Origin: Flavobacterium cutihirudinis
GTDB taxonomy: Bacteria; Bacteroidota; Bacteroidia; Flavobacteriales; Flavobacteriaceae
Assembly: GCF_003385895.1 (NCBI RefSeq)
Contig: NZ_QRDQ01000008.1
Coordinates: forward strand, 554,354 to 618,353
Direction of reading: 5' to 3'
DNA: 64,000 bases
Of this stretch, positions 25,078 to 34,101 are shown piece after piece. Within the stretch, counting starts at the first letter, position 1. Each line of letters begins with the position of its first letter. Below the pieces are notes generated by a model. That model worked only from the letters and a program-made list of their open reading frames with translations. It had not been told where the DNA came from and did not search any database. The translations under genes were made by a program, and so were the position numbers.

Positions 25078-26535
25078 TTGGGATTATATAAAAATCTATT
25101 TAAACAAACTGCAATTTATGGATTAGCGACGGTTTTGCCGAGAATGCTAAGTTTTTTATTGGTCAGATTATATACGGGTATTTTACCAACAGCTGAATAC
25201 GGAGAAGTTTCGATTGTTTTGTCCTGGATGGTTTTCTTTAATGTAGTTCTTTCTTACGGAATGGAAACCGCATTTTTTAGATTTTATAGTGCCGAAGACG
25301 ATAAGAAAAATGTAATTGCAACTTCGACAATTTCAATTTTTTGGTCCTCAATAGGGTTTTTGTTTGCCGCTTTAATTTTTAGAAATACACTTGCAACCTG
25401 GGCTGAAGTTGATGTGCAGTATATCACTTATTCCGTTTGGATTTTGGTTTTGGATGCTTTGGTTTTAGTGCCTTTTTCTAAGTTGAGAGCCAATCAGCGT
25501 CCGATGGTTTATGCCGCAATTAAGATTGGAAATGTGGTAATTAATTTATTGCTAAACATTTTCTTCTTGATGTATTTGCCAAAGTTGGCAGCTTCAAATC
25601 CTAATTCAGTTTGGGATAATTTATATATTGAGAATTTCCAAATTGCCTATATTTTTATTGCAAATCTTTTAGCCAGTTTAGCAACTTTTGTAGTGCTTTC
25701 GCCAAATTATCTTTCGCTGGGACGAAAATTTGATCCGGAACTTTGGAGAAGAATGATGAAGTACGGACTTCCTATTTTGGTTGCCGGATTAGCATTTGCT
25801 GTAAATGAGCATTTTGATAAAATCCTTCTGGGATATTTACTTCCTGAAAATTTGGCAAAATCTGAAGTTGGTGCTTATTCAGCATGTTATAAATTAGGTT
25901 TGTTTATGGTTCTTTTTGCAACCGCTTTCAGATTAGGAATTGAACCTTTCTTTTTTAGCCACGCAAAGAATGAAAATGCTCCACAAACATACGCCGTAAT
26001 TACAAAATATTTCGTGATTTTGGGATCATTGATTTTGTTGGGTGTTATTGTTTTTGCAGATATTTTAAAAATTTTATTACTTAACGATAAGTCTTATTGG
26101 GAAGCTATGAAAGTGGTGCCTCTTATTATATTGGCAAACTTCTTTTTAGGAATATACAACAATTTATCAGTGTGGTATAAACTGACAGATAAAACAAAAA
26201 TTGGAGCCTACATTTCTATTGTTGGTGCAATTGTAACTTTGGTTTTAAATTACCTTCTGATTCCAAAATACAGTTATTATGGTTCTGCAATTGCAACCAT
26301 TTCTGCTTACGGCAGCATGATGCTTATTTCTTATGTTTTAGGAAATAGATATTACCCAATTCCTTATGATATGAACAAAATTGGTGCTTATTTGGGCGTT
26401 TCGATATTATTTTCGATAATTTCATTTTATGGATTTAGAGAGAAATACTATGTTGGAATCCCGCTTCTTCTAATCTTTATGTATATGGTTTATCATTATG
26501 AAAAAGATACTATAAAAGGAATATTAAAGAAATAA
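25078..26535 (+). CDS. Oligosaccharide flippase (Wzx/PST family)
   Basis: About 485 residues with 12-14 hydrophobic helices. The N-terminus LGLYKNLFKQTAIYGLATVLPRMLSF (first residue read as Met from TTG) is typical of flavobacterial polysaccharide flippases of the MOP superfamily; AYSACYKLGLFMVLFATAFRLGIEPFFF near residue 285 is a family hallmark. It would move lipid-linked sugars across the inner membrane. It is 25 bases before dut. The glycan is unknown, as no glycosyltransferase genes are adjacent. Confidence 0.85.
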   Translation: MGLYKNLFKQTAIYGLATVLPRMLSFLLVRLYTGILPTAEYGEVSIVLSWMVFFNVVLSYGMETAFFRFYSAEDDKKNVIATSTISIFWSSIGFLFAALIFRNTLATWAEVDVQYITYSVWILVLDALVLVPFSKLRANQRPMVYAAIKIGNVVINLLLNIFFLMYLPKLAASNPNSVWDNLYIENFQIAYIFIANLLASLATFVVLSPNYLSLGRKFDPELWRRMMKYGLPILVAGLAFAVNEHFDKILLGYLLPENLAKSEVGAYSACYKLGLFMVLFATAFRLGIEPFFFSHAKNENAPQTYAVITKYFVILGSLILLGVIVFADILKILLLNDKSYWEAMKVVPLIILANFFLGIYNNLSVWYKLTDKTKIGAYISIVGAIVTLVLNYLLIPKYSYYGSAIATISAYGSMMLISYVLGNRYYPIPYDMNKIGAYLGVSILFSIISFYGFREKYYVGIPLLLIFMYMVYHYEKDTIKGILKK

Positions 26536-26560
26536 GTACGTTTAAAATTTATACTTAAAA

Positions 26561-26995
26561 ATGAAAATTCAAATTATCAATAAATCACAACACGATTTAC
26601 CAAACTACGAAACAATTGCTTCGGCAGGAATGGATCTTCGTGCGAATTTAACGGAATCAATTACATTAAAACCTTTAGATAGAACTATCGTAAAAACGGG
26701 ACTTTTTATAGAATTACCAATTGGCTACGAAGCACAAGTAAGACCAAGAAGCGGACTGGCTGCGAAAAAAGGAGTTACAGTTTTAAATTCTCCCGGAACT
26801 GTTGATGCTGATTACAGAGGTGAAATAGGTGTGATTTTGGTAAATTTATCAAATGAAGAATTCGTAGTTGAAAACGGAGAAAGAATCGCACAATTGATTA
26901 TCGCAAAACACGAAAGAGCAGAGTGGATTGAAGTGGAAGAACTTTCAGAAACATCAAGAGGTGCCGGCGGTTTTGGAAGTACTGGAGTGAAATAA
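26561..26995 (+). CDS. dut: dUTP diphosphatase
   Basis: 144 residues with all five trimeric dUTPase motifs: [46 protein letters not shown] and the C-terminal [10 protein letters not shown]. It hydrolyses dUTP to dUMP, keeping uracil out of DNA. It lies 25 bases after the flippase and is probably cotranscribed. The 26996-27167 spacer shows only weak repeats (TTTGCGAA) and no gene. Confidence 0.97.
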   Translation: MKIQIINKSQHDLPNYETIASAGMDLRANLTESITLKPLDRTIVKTGLFIELPIGYEAQVRPRSGLAAKKGVTVLNSPGTVDADYRGEIGVILVNLSNEEFVVENGERIAQLIIAKHERAEWIEVEELSETSRGAGGFGSTGVK

Positions 26996-27167
26996 GTTTT
27001 CAGTCGCAGTTACAGTAATCAGTTCTTTGCTTTGCAATCTTAATATGAAATAATTCAGCATTCTTTGCGAAACCAGATAGTTAAGGGGATTGCGAACTTT
27101 GCGAATAAAAAACAAGAACCAACTCAAGAAGATTTTCTAAATCTTCCCCTAAAAAATAAATACAAAA

Positions 27168-28184
27168 ATGAAAATAATAGTTCCAATGGCGGGCCGCGGC
27201 TCGAGACTTAGACCACATACATTAACAGTTCCAAAACCATTAATTCCGGTTGCAGGAAAGAGTATCGTTCATCGTTTAGTTGAAGATATTGCCAAAATAT
27301 TAAAAGAACCAATCGAAGAAGTTGCTTTTATTTTGGGTGATGAAGCTTTTTTTGGCGAAGATGTTGTAGAAAGTTTACAAGATTTGGCTACAGGACTTGG
27401 AGCAAAAGCGTCTATTTATCGTCAGGATTTACCATTAGGAACGGGTCATGCCATTATGTGTGCAAAAGAATCTTTGTCTGGTCCTGCAGTTATCGCTTAC
27501 GCGGATACTTTAATCAGAGCTGATTTTGAATTGGATCCTTCTGCCGATGCTGTAATTTGGGTAAAACAAGTGGAGCAGCCTGAAGCTTTTGGTGTTGTAA
27601 AACTAAATCAGAATAATGAAATTGTAGAATTGGTCGAAAAACCAAAGGAGTTTGTAAGCGATCTTGCGGTTATCGGAATTTACTATTTCAAAGAAGTTGG
27701 AGATTTGAAAAAAGAACTTCAAGGCGTTTTGGATAATAATATCCAAAATGGTGGTGAATACCAAATCAACGATGGAATTAAGGCTATGATGGCAAACGGA
27801 AAAGTTTTCAAAACCGGAAGTGTTGACGAATGGATGGATTGCGGAAATAAAGATGTTACAGTTGAAACTAACAGTAGAATGCTTGGTTTTTTACATAATG
27901 ATGGCGAGCATTTGGTTGACTATAATGTAACTTTAGAAAATGCGACAATTATTCCGCCATGTTATATTGGAGAAAATGTTGTGCTTAAAAACACAACAGT
28001 TGGGCCAAATGTTTCAATAGGAAAAGGATGCAGAGTAACAGACAGTTCTATTAAAAATAGCTTAATACAAACTAATTCTCAAATAAAAAACGCTAACTTA
28101 GACAATGCGATGATTGGAAATCATGTTAGTTATGATGGAAAGTTTACGAGCATTAGCATTGGAGATTATTCGGTTTTAGAATAG
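27168..28184 (+). CDS. Sugar-phosphate nucleotidyltransferase with left-handed beta-helix
   Basis: 338 residues. N-terminal pyrophosphorylase domain: PMAGRGSRLRPHTLTVPKPLIPVAG with the catalytic GxGxRL and PKP motifs, and LPLGTGHAIM near residue 88. From about residue 250 there are hexapeptide repeats (ATIIPPCYIGENVVLKN, VGPNVSIGKGC). These enzymes make NDP-sugars such as UDP-glucose or dTDP-glucose. The gene lies 52 bases before the TPR gene. Confidence 0.9.
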   Translation: MKIIVPMAGRGSRLRPHTLTVPKPLIPVAGKSIVHRLVEDIAKILKEPIEEVAFILGDEAFFGEDVVESLQDLATGLGAKASIYRQDLPLGTGHAIMCAKESLSGPAVIAYADTLIRADFELDPSADAVIWVKQVEQPEAFGVVKLNQNNEIVELVEKPKEFVSDLAVIGIYYFKEVGDLKKELQGVLDNNIQNGGEYQINDGIKAMMANGKVFKTGSVDEWMDCGNKDVTVETNSRMLGFLHNDGEHLVDYNVTLENATIIPPCYIGENVVLKNTTVGPNVSIGKGCRVTDSSIKNSLIQTNSQIKNANLDNAMIGNHVSYDGKFTSISIGDYSVLE

Positions 28185-28236
28185 AAAAGAGTTTCAAAAG
28201 TTTCTTTTTGGTTTAAAAATGAAATTATAAAAAAGG

Positions 28237-29586
28237 ATGAAAAAAGGCATTTTAGTAATATTATTTTTTGTTCTGCTTGGCAGTTCAAATTCGGTTTTGG
28301 CGCAGACAGAACCTGAAGATATTGCTATGGTGCCAGACGAATATCAGGACGCTTTTTATGAATCTTTAAAACAAAAAGGAATTGAGAATTATGATAAAGC
28401 CATTGTATCGTTGGAGAAATGTATCAAACTAAAACCTAACGATGATGTAGCTTATTTTGAATTAGGAAAAAATTATCTCTTATTAAGAGAGTATCAAAAT
28501 GCAAATACTGCTTTCGAAAAAGCTACACAATTAAATCCCAAAAATAAATGGTATTGGCTTGGAATCTATGACGTAAGTTATGAAACCAAGAATTACCCGT
28601 TGGCGATAGAAACTATTCAGAAAATTATTGTTTTTGACGAGGAATACAAAGACGATTTGATTTCATTGTATATGATTACAAATCAGTTTGATAAAGCTCT
28701 TGTCGCGATTAACGAAATGAACGATAAATTCGGGAAATCGGAAGATCGAGATCGTTATAAAATGCAGATTCTTTCGCAAGGGAAATATCAGAATGCGGAG
28801 ATTTCTAATTTGATCGATCAGATAAAAAAGGATCCGAAAGAGGAATCAAATTACATCAATTTGATTTTTTTATATTCAAAATCAGACGAAAATGATAAAG
28901 CTTTGGAAGTTGCGAAACAATTAGCAAAAGAAGTTCCAAATTCTGAATGGGCACAAGTAAGTTTATTTAAAACATACTTGGATGCAAATCAGGCTGACAA
29001 AGCAATTAAGTCAATGAATATTATTTTAGGAAGTTCAAAAATTGATTCAAAAATTAAACATCGAACTTTAAATGAATTTTTGATTTACACTGATAAAAAT
29101 CCGCAATATGCTCCAGATTTGGAAAAAGCAATTTCGTATTTTGATAATGATCCAAATGTTGACGTTGCAAAAGAAATTGGAAAATTTTATCATAGTAAAG
29201 GTCAGTTCGAAAATGCAATTAAATATTATGAAAAAGATTTAGAAGCGAATTCAGACACAGATCGCGAAACCAATTTGCTTTTGCTTGAAGCATATACAAA
29301 GGCAAAACAGTTTGAACCGATGACCAAAAGAGCAATGAATATGATTGAAATTTACCCAAGCCAACCTCAATTTTATTATTATGCAGGACTGGGAAGCAAT
29401 CAGTTAAAGCAATTTAAGAATGCAAAAACCGTTTTAGAAATGGGACTTGATTATGTGGTCGATGATAAAACGCTAGAATCAAATTTTAATATTCAGTTAG
29501 GAGAGGCTTACAATGGGTTAGGAGATGCAAAGAAAAAAGAGGAATACTTTTTGAAGGCTAGCGAGTTATTAAAACAAAAGAAGTAG
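28237..29586 (+). CDS. Secreted tetratricopeptide-repeat protein
   Basis: 449 residues with a signal peptide (hydrophobic 4-20, cleavage near VLAQ) and TPR repeats throughout: YFELGKNYLLLREYQNANTAFEKATQLNP near 70-98, EIGKFYHSKGQFENAIKYYEKDLE and FYYYAGLGSNQLKQFKNAKTVLEMGL. It is likely periplasmic, acting as a binding scaffold. It forms a tight operon with the DUF4292 lipoprotein (three-base gap) and the EnvC-like protein, suggesting envelope or cell-division function. Confidence 0.85.
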   Translation: MKKGILVILFFVLLGSSNSVLAQTEPEDIAMVPDEYQDAFYESLKQKGIENYDKAIVSLEKCIKLKPNDDVAYFELGKNYLLLREYQNANTAFEKATQLNPKNKWYWLGIYDVSYETKNYPLAIETIQKIIVFDEEYKDDLISLYMITNQFDKALVAINEMNDKFGKSEDRDRYKMQILSQGKYQNAEISNLIDQIKKDPKEESNYINLIFLYSKSDENDKALEVAKQLAKEVPNSEWAQVSLFKTYLDANQADKAIKSMNIILGSSKIDSKIKHRTLNEFLIYTDKNPQYAPDLEKAISYFDNDPNVDVAKEIGKFYHSKGQFENAIKYYEKDLEANSDTDRETNLLLLEAYTKAKQFEPMTKRAMNMIEIYPSQPQFYYYAGLGSNQLKQFKNAKTVLEMGLDYVVDDKTLESNFNIQLGEAYNGLGDAKKKEEYFLKASELLKQKK

Positions 29587-29589
29587 AAG

Positions 29590-30372
29590 ATGAAAAAATA
29601 TATAGCAGTTATGGTACTGTCCGTATTTGTGATTTCATGTAAATCGAAAGCCGTGGCGGTACAGAATAACAATACTAAAACAGAAGAAGCACCAAAAGAA
29701 GATAAAAAAGCAATTGAAAAACATTATAACAATAAGTTAGATTTTTCGACTTTAAACATAAAAGCGAGTGCAAAATATGAAGACGAGAAACAGAGTCAGA
29801 ATGTTACTGCTGATATCAAAATCGAAAAAGACAAACAGATTTTAGTAAGCGTTCGCTTTCTTGGAATTACAATGGCAAAAGCTTTGATCACGCCAACGAC
29901 TGTTAGTTACTATGAAAAAATCAAAGGAACGTATTATGAGGGCGATTTTACAAGCCTTAGCAAATGGCTAGGAACAGAATTGGATTACAGCAAAGTACAA
30001 AATTTGTTGGTTGGAGAAGCACTTGATGATTTAAGAAAAGGAAAATATACTCAAACTATCGTTGAAAATCTTTTTAGATTAGAAGATGAAAAAGACGATA
30101 AACTGAAAAAAGTATTTTACTTGGACCCTGAAAAATATTTAATTCAGAAAGAAGAAATTTCACAATCCTCAGAAAACATAATGCTTGAAATCATGTATTC
30201 TGATAGTAAAACATTTGATCAGGGAACGCTTCCAACAAATATTGAAATTAATGCGGTACAGCCAAAAGGTAAAACTAATATTAATTTGAACTATAATAAT
30301 ATTTCATTTAATGAAGAACTTTCTTTTCCATATAGTGTTCCAAGTGGTTATAAAAAAGTTATAATTAAGTAA
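29590..30372 (+). CDS. DUF4292-family lipoprotein
   Basis: 260 residues. The signal ends at VFVISCKSKA (lipobox Cys17). The mature part is beta-rich and contains LDFSTLNIKASAKYEDEKQSQNVTADIKIEKDKQILVSV, matching DUF4292, a Bacteroidota LolA/LolB-like fold family. It may carry lipids or lipoproteins across the periplasm; this is inferred from fold. The gene sits between the TPR and EnvC-like genes with gaps of three and 23 bases. Confidence 0.82.
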   Translation: MKKYIAVMVLSVFVISCKSKAVAVQNNNTKTEEAPKEDKKAIEKHYNNKLDFSTLNIKASAKYEDEKQSQNVTADIKIEKDKQILVSVRFLGITMAKALITPTTVSYYEKIKGTYYEGDFTSLSKWLGTELDYSKVQNLLVGEALDDLRKGKYTQTIVENLFRLEDEKDDKLKKVFYLDPEKYLIQKEEISQSSENIMLEIMYSDSKTFDQGTLPTNIEINAVQPKGKTNINLNYNNISFNEELSFPYSVPSGYKKVIIK

Positions 30373-30395
30373 ATTTGCAAAAAGAAAACAGAAAC

Positions 30396-31649
30396 ATGCC
30401 AAAATTTCTCCTAAGCCTAATTTTTATTTGTGCCTCCACATTTATGTGGGCACAGGATTCGCAGCAAGAAAAACTTGAACAGCGTAAAGCGCAAATTCAG
30501 CAAGAAATTAGAGACAATGAAAAAATGCTGCAGTCTGTAAAGAAACAAGAAAAATCAGCAGTAAATGTTTTTATGATTCAGGCTAATAAAATTAAGCTGA
30601 AAGAAAAACTGATAAATACAACCGCAAGACAAGAAAAGCTTTTAAGCAATGATATGTATATTAACCAGGTTCAGGTTAATAAACTGAAAAAAGAATTGGC
30701 AGTTTTGAAAGCAGATTATGCTAAAATGATTTTAAAATCATACAAAAGCCGTTCTGAACAAAGTCGTGCCATGTTTATTTTGTCTTCTGAAAGTTTTTTA
30801 CAGGCTTATAAAAGAGCACAATATTTAAAACAATATACAAATTTCAGAAAGAATCAAGGTTTAGAAATTCAGTCAAAAACGGCTCAACTAGTTGATTTTA
30901 ATGTGAAATTGGATGGACAGCGACAGGTTAAGAAAAAGATCATTGCTGAAAACCAAAAAGAAAAGCAAAGCTTAGAAATTGAAAAGAAAGAACAACAAAA
31001 GTTAGTTAACGCTCTTAAAAAAGATAAAAATAAAATCATTGCGGATACCAGAAATAAACAGGCTGAAGCAAAGAGAATTGACAGACAAATTGATCGTTTG
31101 ATTCGTGAGGCGATTGCTGAAGCTAATAGAAAAGCTGCGGCAGAAAGAGCAAAAGAAAATCCGGGATCAACAGCTTCGTCTGCTGCGGTTTCTTCATCAA
31201 AAATTGCATTAACACCAGAGGGTAAAATTCTAGCTGCCGACTTCAAAGCAAACAGAGGAAAATTACCTTGGCCGGTTGAAAAAGGATTTATTTCTTTAGG
31301 TTACGGAGATCAGCCGCACCCACTTCATCCTTCGATAACGGTACATAATTCAGGAGTTGAAATTACCACAGAACAAGGTGCAACTGCCCGTGCGGTATTT
31401 GAAGGTGAGGTTTCGAGTGTAATTGTTTTGTCTCCAATCAACAGAGCCGTTATGATTCAGCATGGAGATTATTTTACTGTGTATCAAAACTTAAGTCAGG
31501 TATTTGTAAGCAAAGGAGAAAAAGTAAGTATTAAGCAAAGTATCGGAAAAGTAAGAACCAGCGGAGATACTGGAAAAACAATTATCAAGTTTTTGATTCT
31601 TCAAAATACATCAAACAACAATCCGGAAGGATGGTTGCAAAACAGATAA
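30396..31649 (+). CDS. EnvC-like murein hydrolase activator (degenerate LytM)
   Basis: 417 residues. A signal peptide ends near FMWAQ. Two long coiled coils follow (residues 25-100 and 170-255: QQEKLEQRKAQIQQEIRDNE, IIAENQKEKQSLEIEKKEQQKL), then a C-terminal LytM/M23 domain from about 295. The zinc ligands of active M23 peptidases are altered: HNSGVEI instead of HxGxD, and YQNLS instead of YxHL. Thus it is probably an amidase activator like E. coli EnvC. I take ATG 30396; a TTG at 30375 would add seven residues before the signal. Confidence 0.85.
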   Translation: MPKFLLSLIFICASTFMWAQDSQQEKLEQRKAQIQQEIRDNEKMLQSVKKQEKSAVNVFMIQANKIKLKEKLINTTARQEKLLSNDMYINQVQVNKLKKELAVLKADYAKMILKSYKSRSEQSRAMFILSSESFLQAYKRAQYLKQYTNFRKNQGLEIQSKTAQLVDFNVKLDGQRQVKKKIIAENQKEKQSLEIEKKEQQKLVNALKKDKNKIIADTRNKQAEAKRIDRQIDRLIREAIAEANRKAAAERAKENPGSTASSAAVSSSKIALTPEGKILAADFKANRGKLPWPVEKGFISLGYGDQPHPLHPSITVHNSGVEITTEQGATARAVFEGEVSSVIVLSPINRAVMIQHGDYFTVYQNLSQVFVSKGEKVSIKQSIGKVRTSGDTGKTIIKFLILQNTSNNNPEGWLQNR

Positions 31650-31679
31650 AAAAAGGGAGCCGTTAAGCTCCCTTTTTTT
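31648..31679. terminator. Bidirectional terminator
   Basis: AAAAAAAGGGAGC pairs with GCTCCCTTTTTTT over 13 bases around a six-base loop. It lies between the convergent EnvC-like and CBS genes and overlaps the last bases of the EnvC-like stop codon. Confidence 0.9.
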
Positions 31680-31690
31680 ATGATTTTTGA

Positions 31691-32110
31691 TTAATCGTAT
31701 TGTTCTAATAAATATTTAATGACATCTGTTGTAGTTACAATTCCTTGAAGTTGCCCATCATCAACAACTGGCAAGGCGTGAAAATCTTCTTTTGTAAAAA
31801 TTTCAGCTAAATCTCTAATAATCATGTCAGACGAAACAGTTCTTGGTTTCGAAGTCATGACCTGAGAAACGGTTAACATATCCAGAATAGCTTCATCGGC
31901 ACCTTCTTGTCCTTCAAACAAAGCGCCAAATGTTAGTCGGTTAATGTCAGTACGGCTGATAATACCGATTACCTCTTTACCTTTCACAATTGGAATATGT
32001 CGAATTGTATTTTTCTTTAATTTTTCAACTACTGTTTTTAAATCATCTTTTTCATTTGCAGTCACTACGGTTTTAGTCATAATATGACTTATTGGTTCTC
32101 TTTTTTTCAT
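31691..32110 (-). CDS. Two-CBS-domain protein
   Basis: 139 residues forming one Bateman module: CBS1 ISHIMTKTVVTANEKDDLKTVVEKLKKNTIRHIPIVKGKEVIGIISRTDI and CBS2 VSQVMTSKPRTVSSDMIIRDLAEIFTKEDFHALPVVDDGQLQGIVTTTDV (each about 55 residues). CBS pairs bind adenosine nucleotides or metal ions and regulate other proteins. No catalytic partner is adjacent. The 32111-32337 spacer holds divergent promoters and no gene. Confidence 0.93.
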   Translation of the reverse strand: MKKREPISHIMTKTVVTANEKDDLKTVVEKLKKNTIRHIPIVKGKEVIGIISRTDINRLTFGALFEGQEGADEAILDMLTVSQVMTSKPRTVSSDMIIRDLAEIFTKEDFHALPVVDDGQLQGIVTTTDVIKYLLEQYD

Positions 32111-32301
32111 GGTAAATAAGTTGTAATGTTTCTATCAAAGATCTAAAAACTGAAGGAAACAAAATATGATTTTTATCAGTTTACTGTCTGAAAATAAGAT
32201 GTTTAAATGTTTTTTATTTAATTGCAGAAATACGAAATAAGTCTTAAATTAGAATGGAAAGGCAGCGTAGTCAGAAAAATCAATCTATAAATGGATTGAA
32301 A

Positions 32302-32333
32302 TTGAGCGATTGAATTTAAAAATAGTATTTTTG
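32302..32333 (+). promoter_or_regulatory. Candidate rbfA promoter
   Basis: TTG at 32302-32304, 21 bases, then TATTTTTG at 32326-32333. The ATG is at 32338, so the transcript may begin at or next to the start codon. Confidence 0.6.
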
Positions 32334-32337
32334 CAGT

Positions 32338-32730
32338 ATGGAAACAAATAGACAGAAAAAAATAGGCGGTGTCATCCAGCAGGATTTGGTTGATATTTTG
32401 CAAGGTGAAGTGCGAAAAAACGGAATTAGTAATTTGATAATTTCAGTATCCAAAGTAAGTGTTACTACAGATTTGTCTGTGGCATCGGTATATTTGAGTA
32501 TTTTTCCGCAGGAAAAAGCCAAAGAAACATTAGAAGCAATAAAATCAAATACAACTCTTATAAAACACGATTTATCGCAGCGTGTACGTTTGCAATTGCG
32601 CCGTGTGCCAAATCTGGTATTTTTTATCGATGACTCTTTAGATTATATCGAAAAAATTGACAATGCCTTGGCAGGAAAAGAAAACCCAATTGAAAATCGT
32701 GATCTTTTAGAGAAAAGAAGAAAATCGTAA
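32338..32730 (+). CDS. rbfA: 30S ribosome-binding factor A
   Basis: 130 residues with the KH-like RbfA fold: RQKKIGGVIQQDLVDILQGEVRKNG, VSVTTDLSVASVYLSIFP, and LRRVPNLVFFIDDSLDYIEKID. It aids late 16S rRNA maturation and cold adaptation. The permease gene begins one base after its stop, so they form an operon. Confidence 0.95.
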   Translation: METNRQKKIGGVIQQDLVDILQGEVRKNGISNLIISVSKVSVTTDLSVASVYLSIFPQEKAKETLEAIKSNTTLIKHDLSQRVRLQLRRVPNLVFFIDDSLDYIEKIDNALAGKENPIENRDLLEKRRKS

Positions 32731-32731
32731 A

Positions 32732-33931
32732 TTGAATTTCCCACTTTACATAGCCAAACGCTATATTTTTAGCAGAAGTAAAAACAATGCTATTAATATC
32801 ATAAATTATATTGCCAGCATGGGAATCATCGTTGGTACAATGGCTTTGTTTGTGGTTTTATCTGTTTTTAGTGGGTTAAAGGTTTTTAGTCTTTCGTTTA
32901 CAAACGAAATAGATCCGGATTTAAAACTGATTAGTACGTACGGAAAATCATTTTTGATTACACCGGATCAGGAAAGTGAAATCAAGAAAATTGAAGGCGT
33001 TGCTTCGTATACTAAAATTATTGAAGAACGTGTTTTGTTTTTGTTTAAAGACAAACAAAAAGTTACTTATTTAAAAGGTGTCGACCGAAATTATCCCGTA
33101 GTCAACGATATCAAAAAAAAGCTCTTCACCGGACAATGGCCAAAACCAGACACTTATCAAGTTGTAATTGGTTATGGAATTTCGCGTGATTTTTCTTTAG
33201 GAATTCTTGATTTCGAAAATCCACTTCAGATATTTGCTCCGAAACCCGGAAAAGGGGCAATTGAAAATCCGGCCGATGCTTTTTCAAAAACGGACGTTTT
33301 ACCAGTTGGAATTTATTCCATTAGCGAAGATCTGGATTCAAAATATGTTTTTGCCGATTTAGGTTTGGTACAGGAATTATTGGAGTATAAAACCAATCAA
33401 ATCTCTGGACTTGAATTTAATCTGAAAGAAAATGCAAATGAAAGTGCCGTCAGAGCAAAACTTGAGGCTATTTTCAAAAATAAAGTCACGCTTAAAAACA
33501 GAGCACAGCTAAACGAATCGCTGTATAGAATGCTAAATACGGAAAATATTGCTGTTTATCTGATTTTTACATTGGTCATCATTGTAGCACTTTTTAATTT
33601 GATTGGTGCTTTAATTATGATGATTTTAGAGAAAAAAGGAAACCTAAAAACCCTTTTTAATCTGGGAACAGAAATTAGCCATCTCCGAAAAATATTCTTG
33701 CTTCAGGGAACTTTGCTGAGTGTTTTTGGCGGTATAATTGGACTTATATTAGGAGTTATTCTTGTATTGCTGCAGCAAAAATACGAGCTCATTATGATTA
33801 CGCCAACTTTAGCTTTTCCGGTTGTTTTTACAACTGAAAACATATTAATTGTCTTAGCAACCATCATTTCGCTTGGCTTTTTGGCTTCCTTAATTGCTTG
33901 CAGCCGTGTGAGTAAAAAGCTGTTAGATTAA
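32732..33931 (+). CDS. LolE/LolC-like ABC permease
   Basis: 399 residues. The N-terminus FPLYIAKRYIFSRSKNNAINIINYIASMGIIVGTMALFVVLSVFSGLK and three C-terminal helices, with a large periplasmic domain between (about 50-265), give the MacB/FtsX topology of LolC/E. These extract lipoproteins from the inner membrane. The C-terminal LLDs are short. TTG start at 32732, one base after rbfA. No LolD-like ATPase is adjacent. Confidence 0.85.
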   Translation: MNFPLYIAKRYIFSRSKNNAINIINYIASMGIIVGTMALFVVLSVFSGLKVFSLSFTNEIDPDLKLISTYGKSFLITPDQESEIKKIEGVASYTKIIEERVLFLFKDKQKVTYLKGVDRNYPVVNDIKKKLFTGQWPKPDTYQVVIGYGISRDFSLGILDFENPLQIFAPKPGKGAIENPADAFSKTDVLPVGIYSISEDLDSKYVFADLGLVQELLEYKTNQISGLEFNLKENANESAVRAKLEAIFKNKVTLKNRAQLNESLYRMLNTENIAVYLIFTLVIIVALFNLIGALIMMILEKKGNLKTLFNLGTEISHLRKIFLLQGTLLSVFGGIIGLILGVILVLLQQKYELIMITPTLAFPVVFTTENILIVLATIISLGFLASLIACSRVSKKLLD

Positions 33932-34101
33932 TATTTCCGGCTAAAAAATATTCCCTATATTTATCGTCTCAAAAAATTAGAGCATATGATTGTTTCTGCC
34001 TAATCCTATTTTATTTTTTGGAATAATTAGGATACTTACGTTTTTTCTTCTCGTTCAGATTATTATTTCTGAGCACATTTTTTCATTTATCCTAACTTAT
34101 C

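Noticed and set aside
30884..31246. Reverse-strand gene of 120 codons inside the EnvC-like gene
   Set aside because: It is the mirror of a coiled-coil coding region and has no recognised motif.
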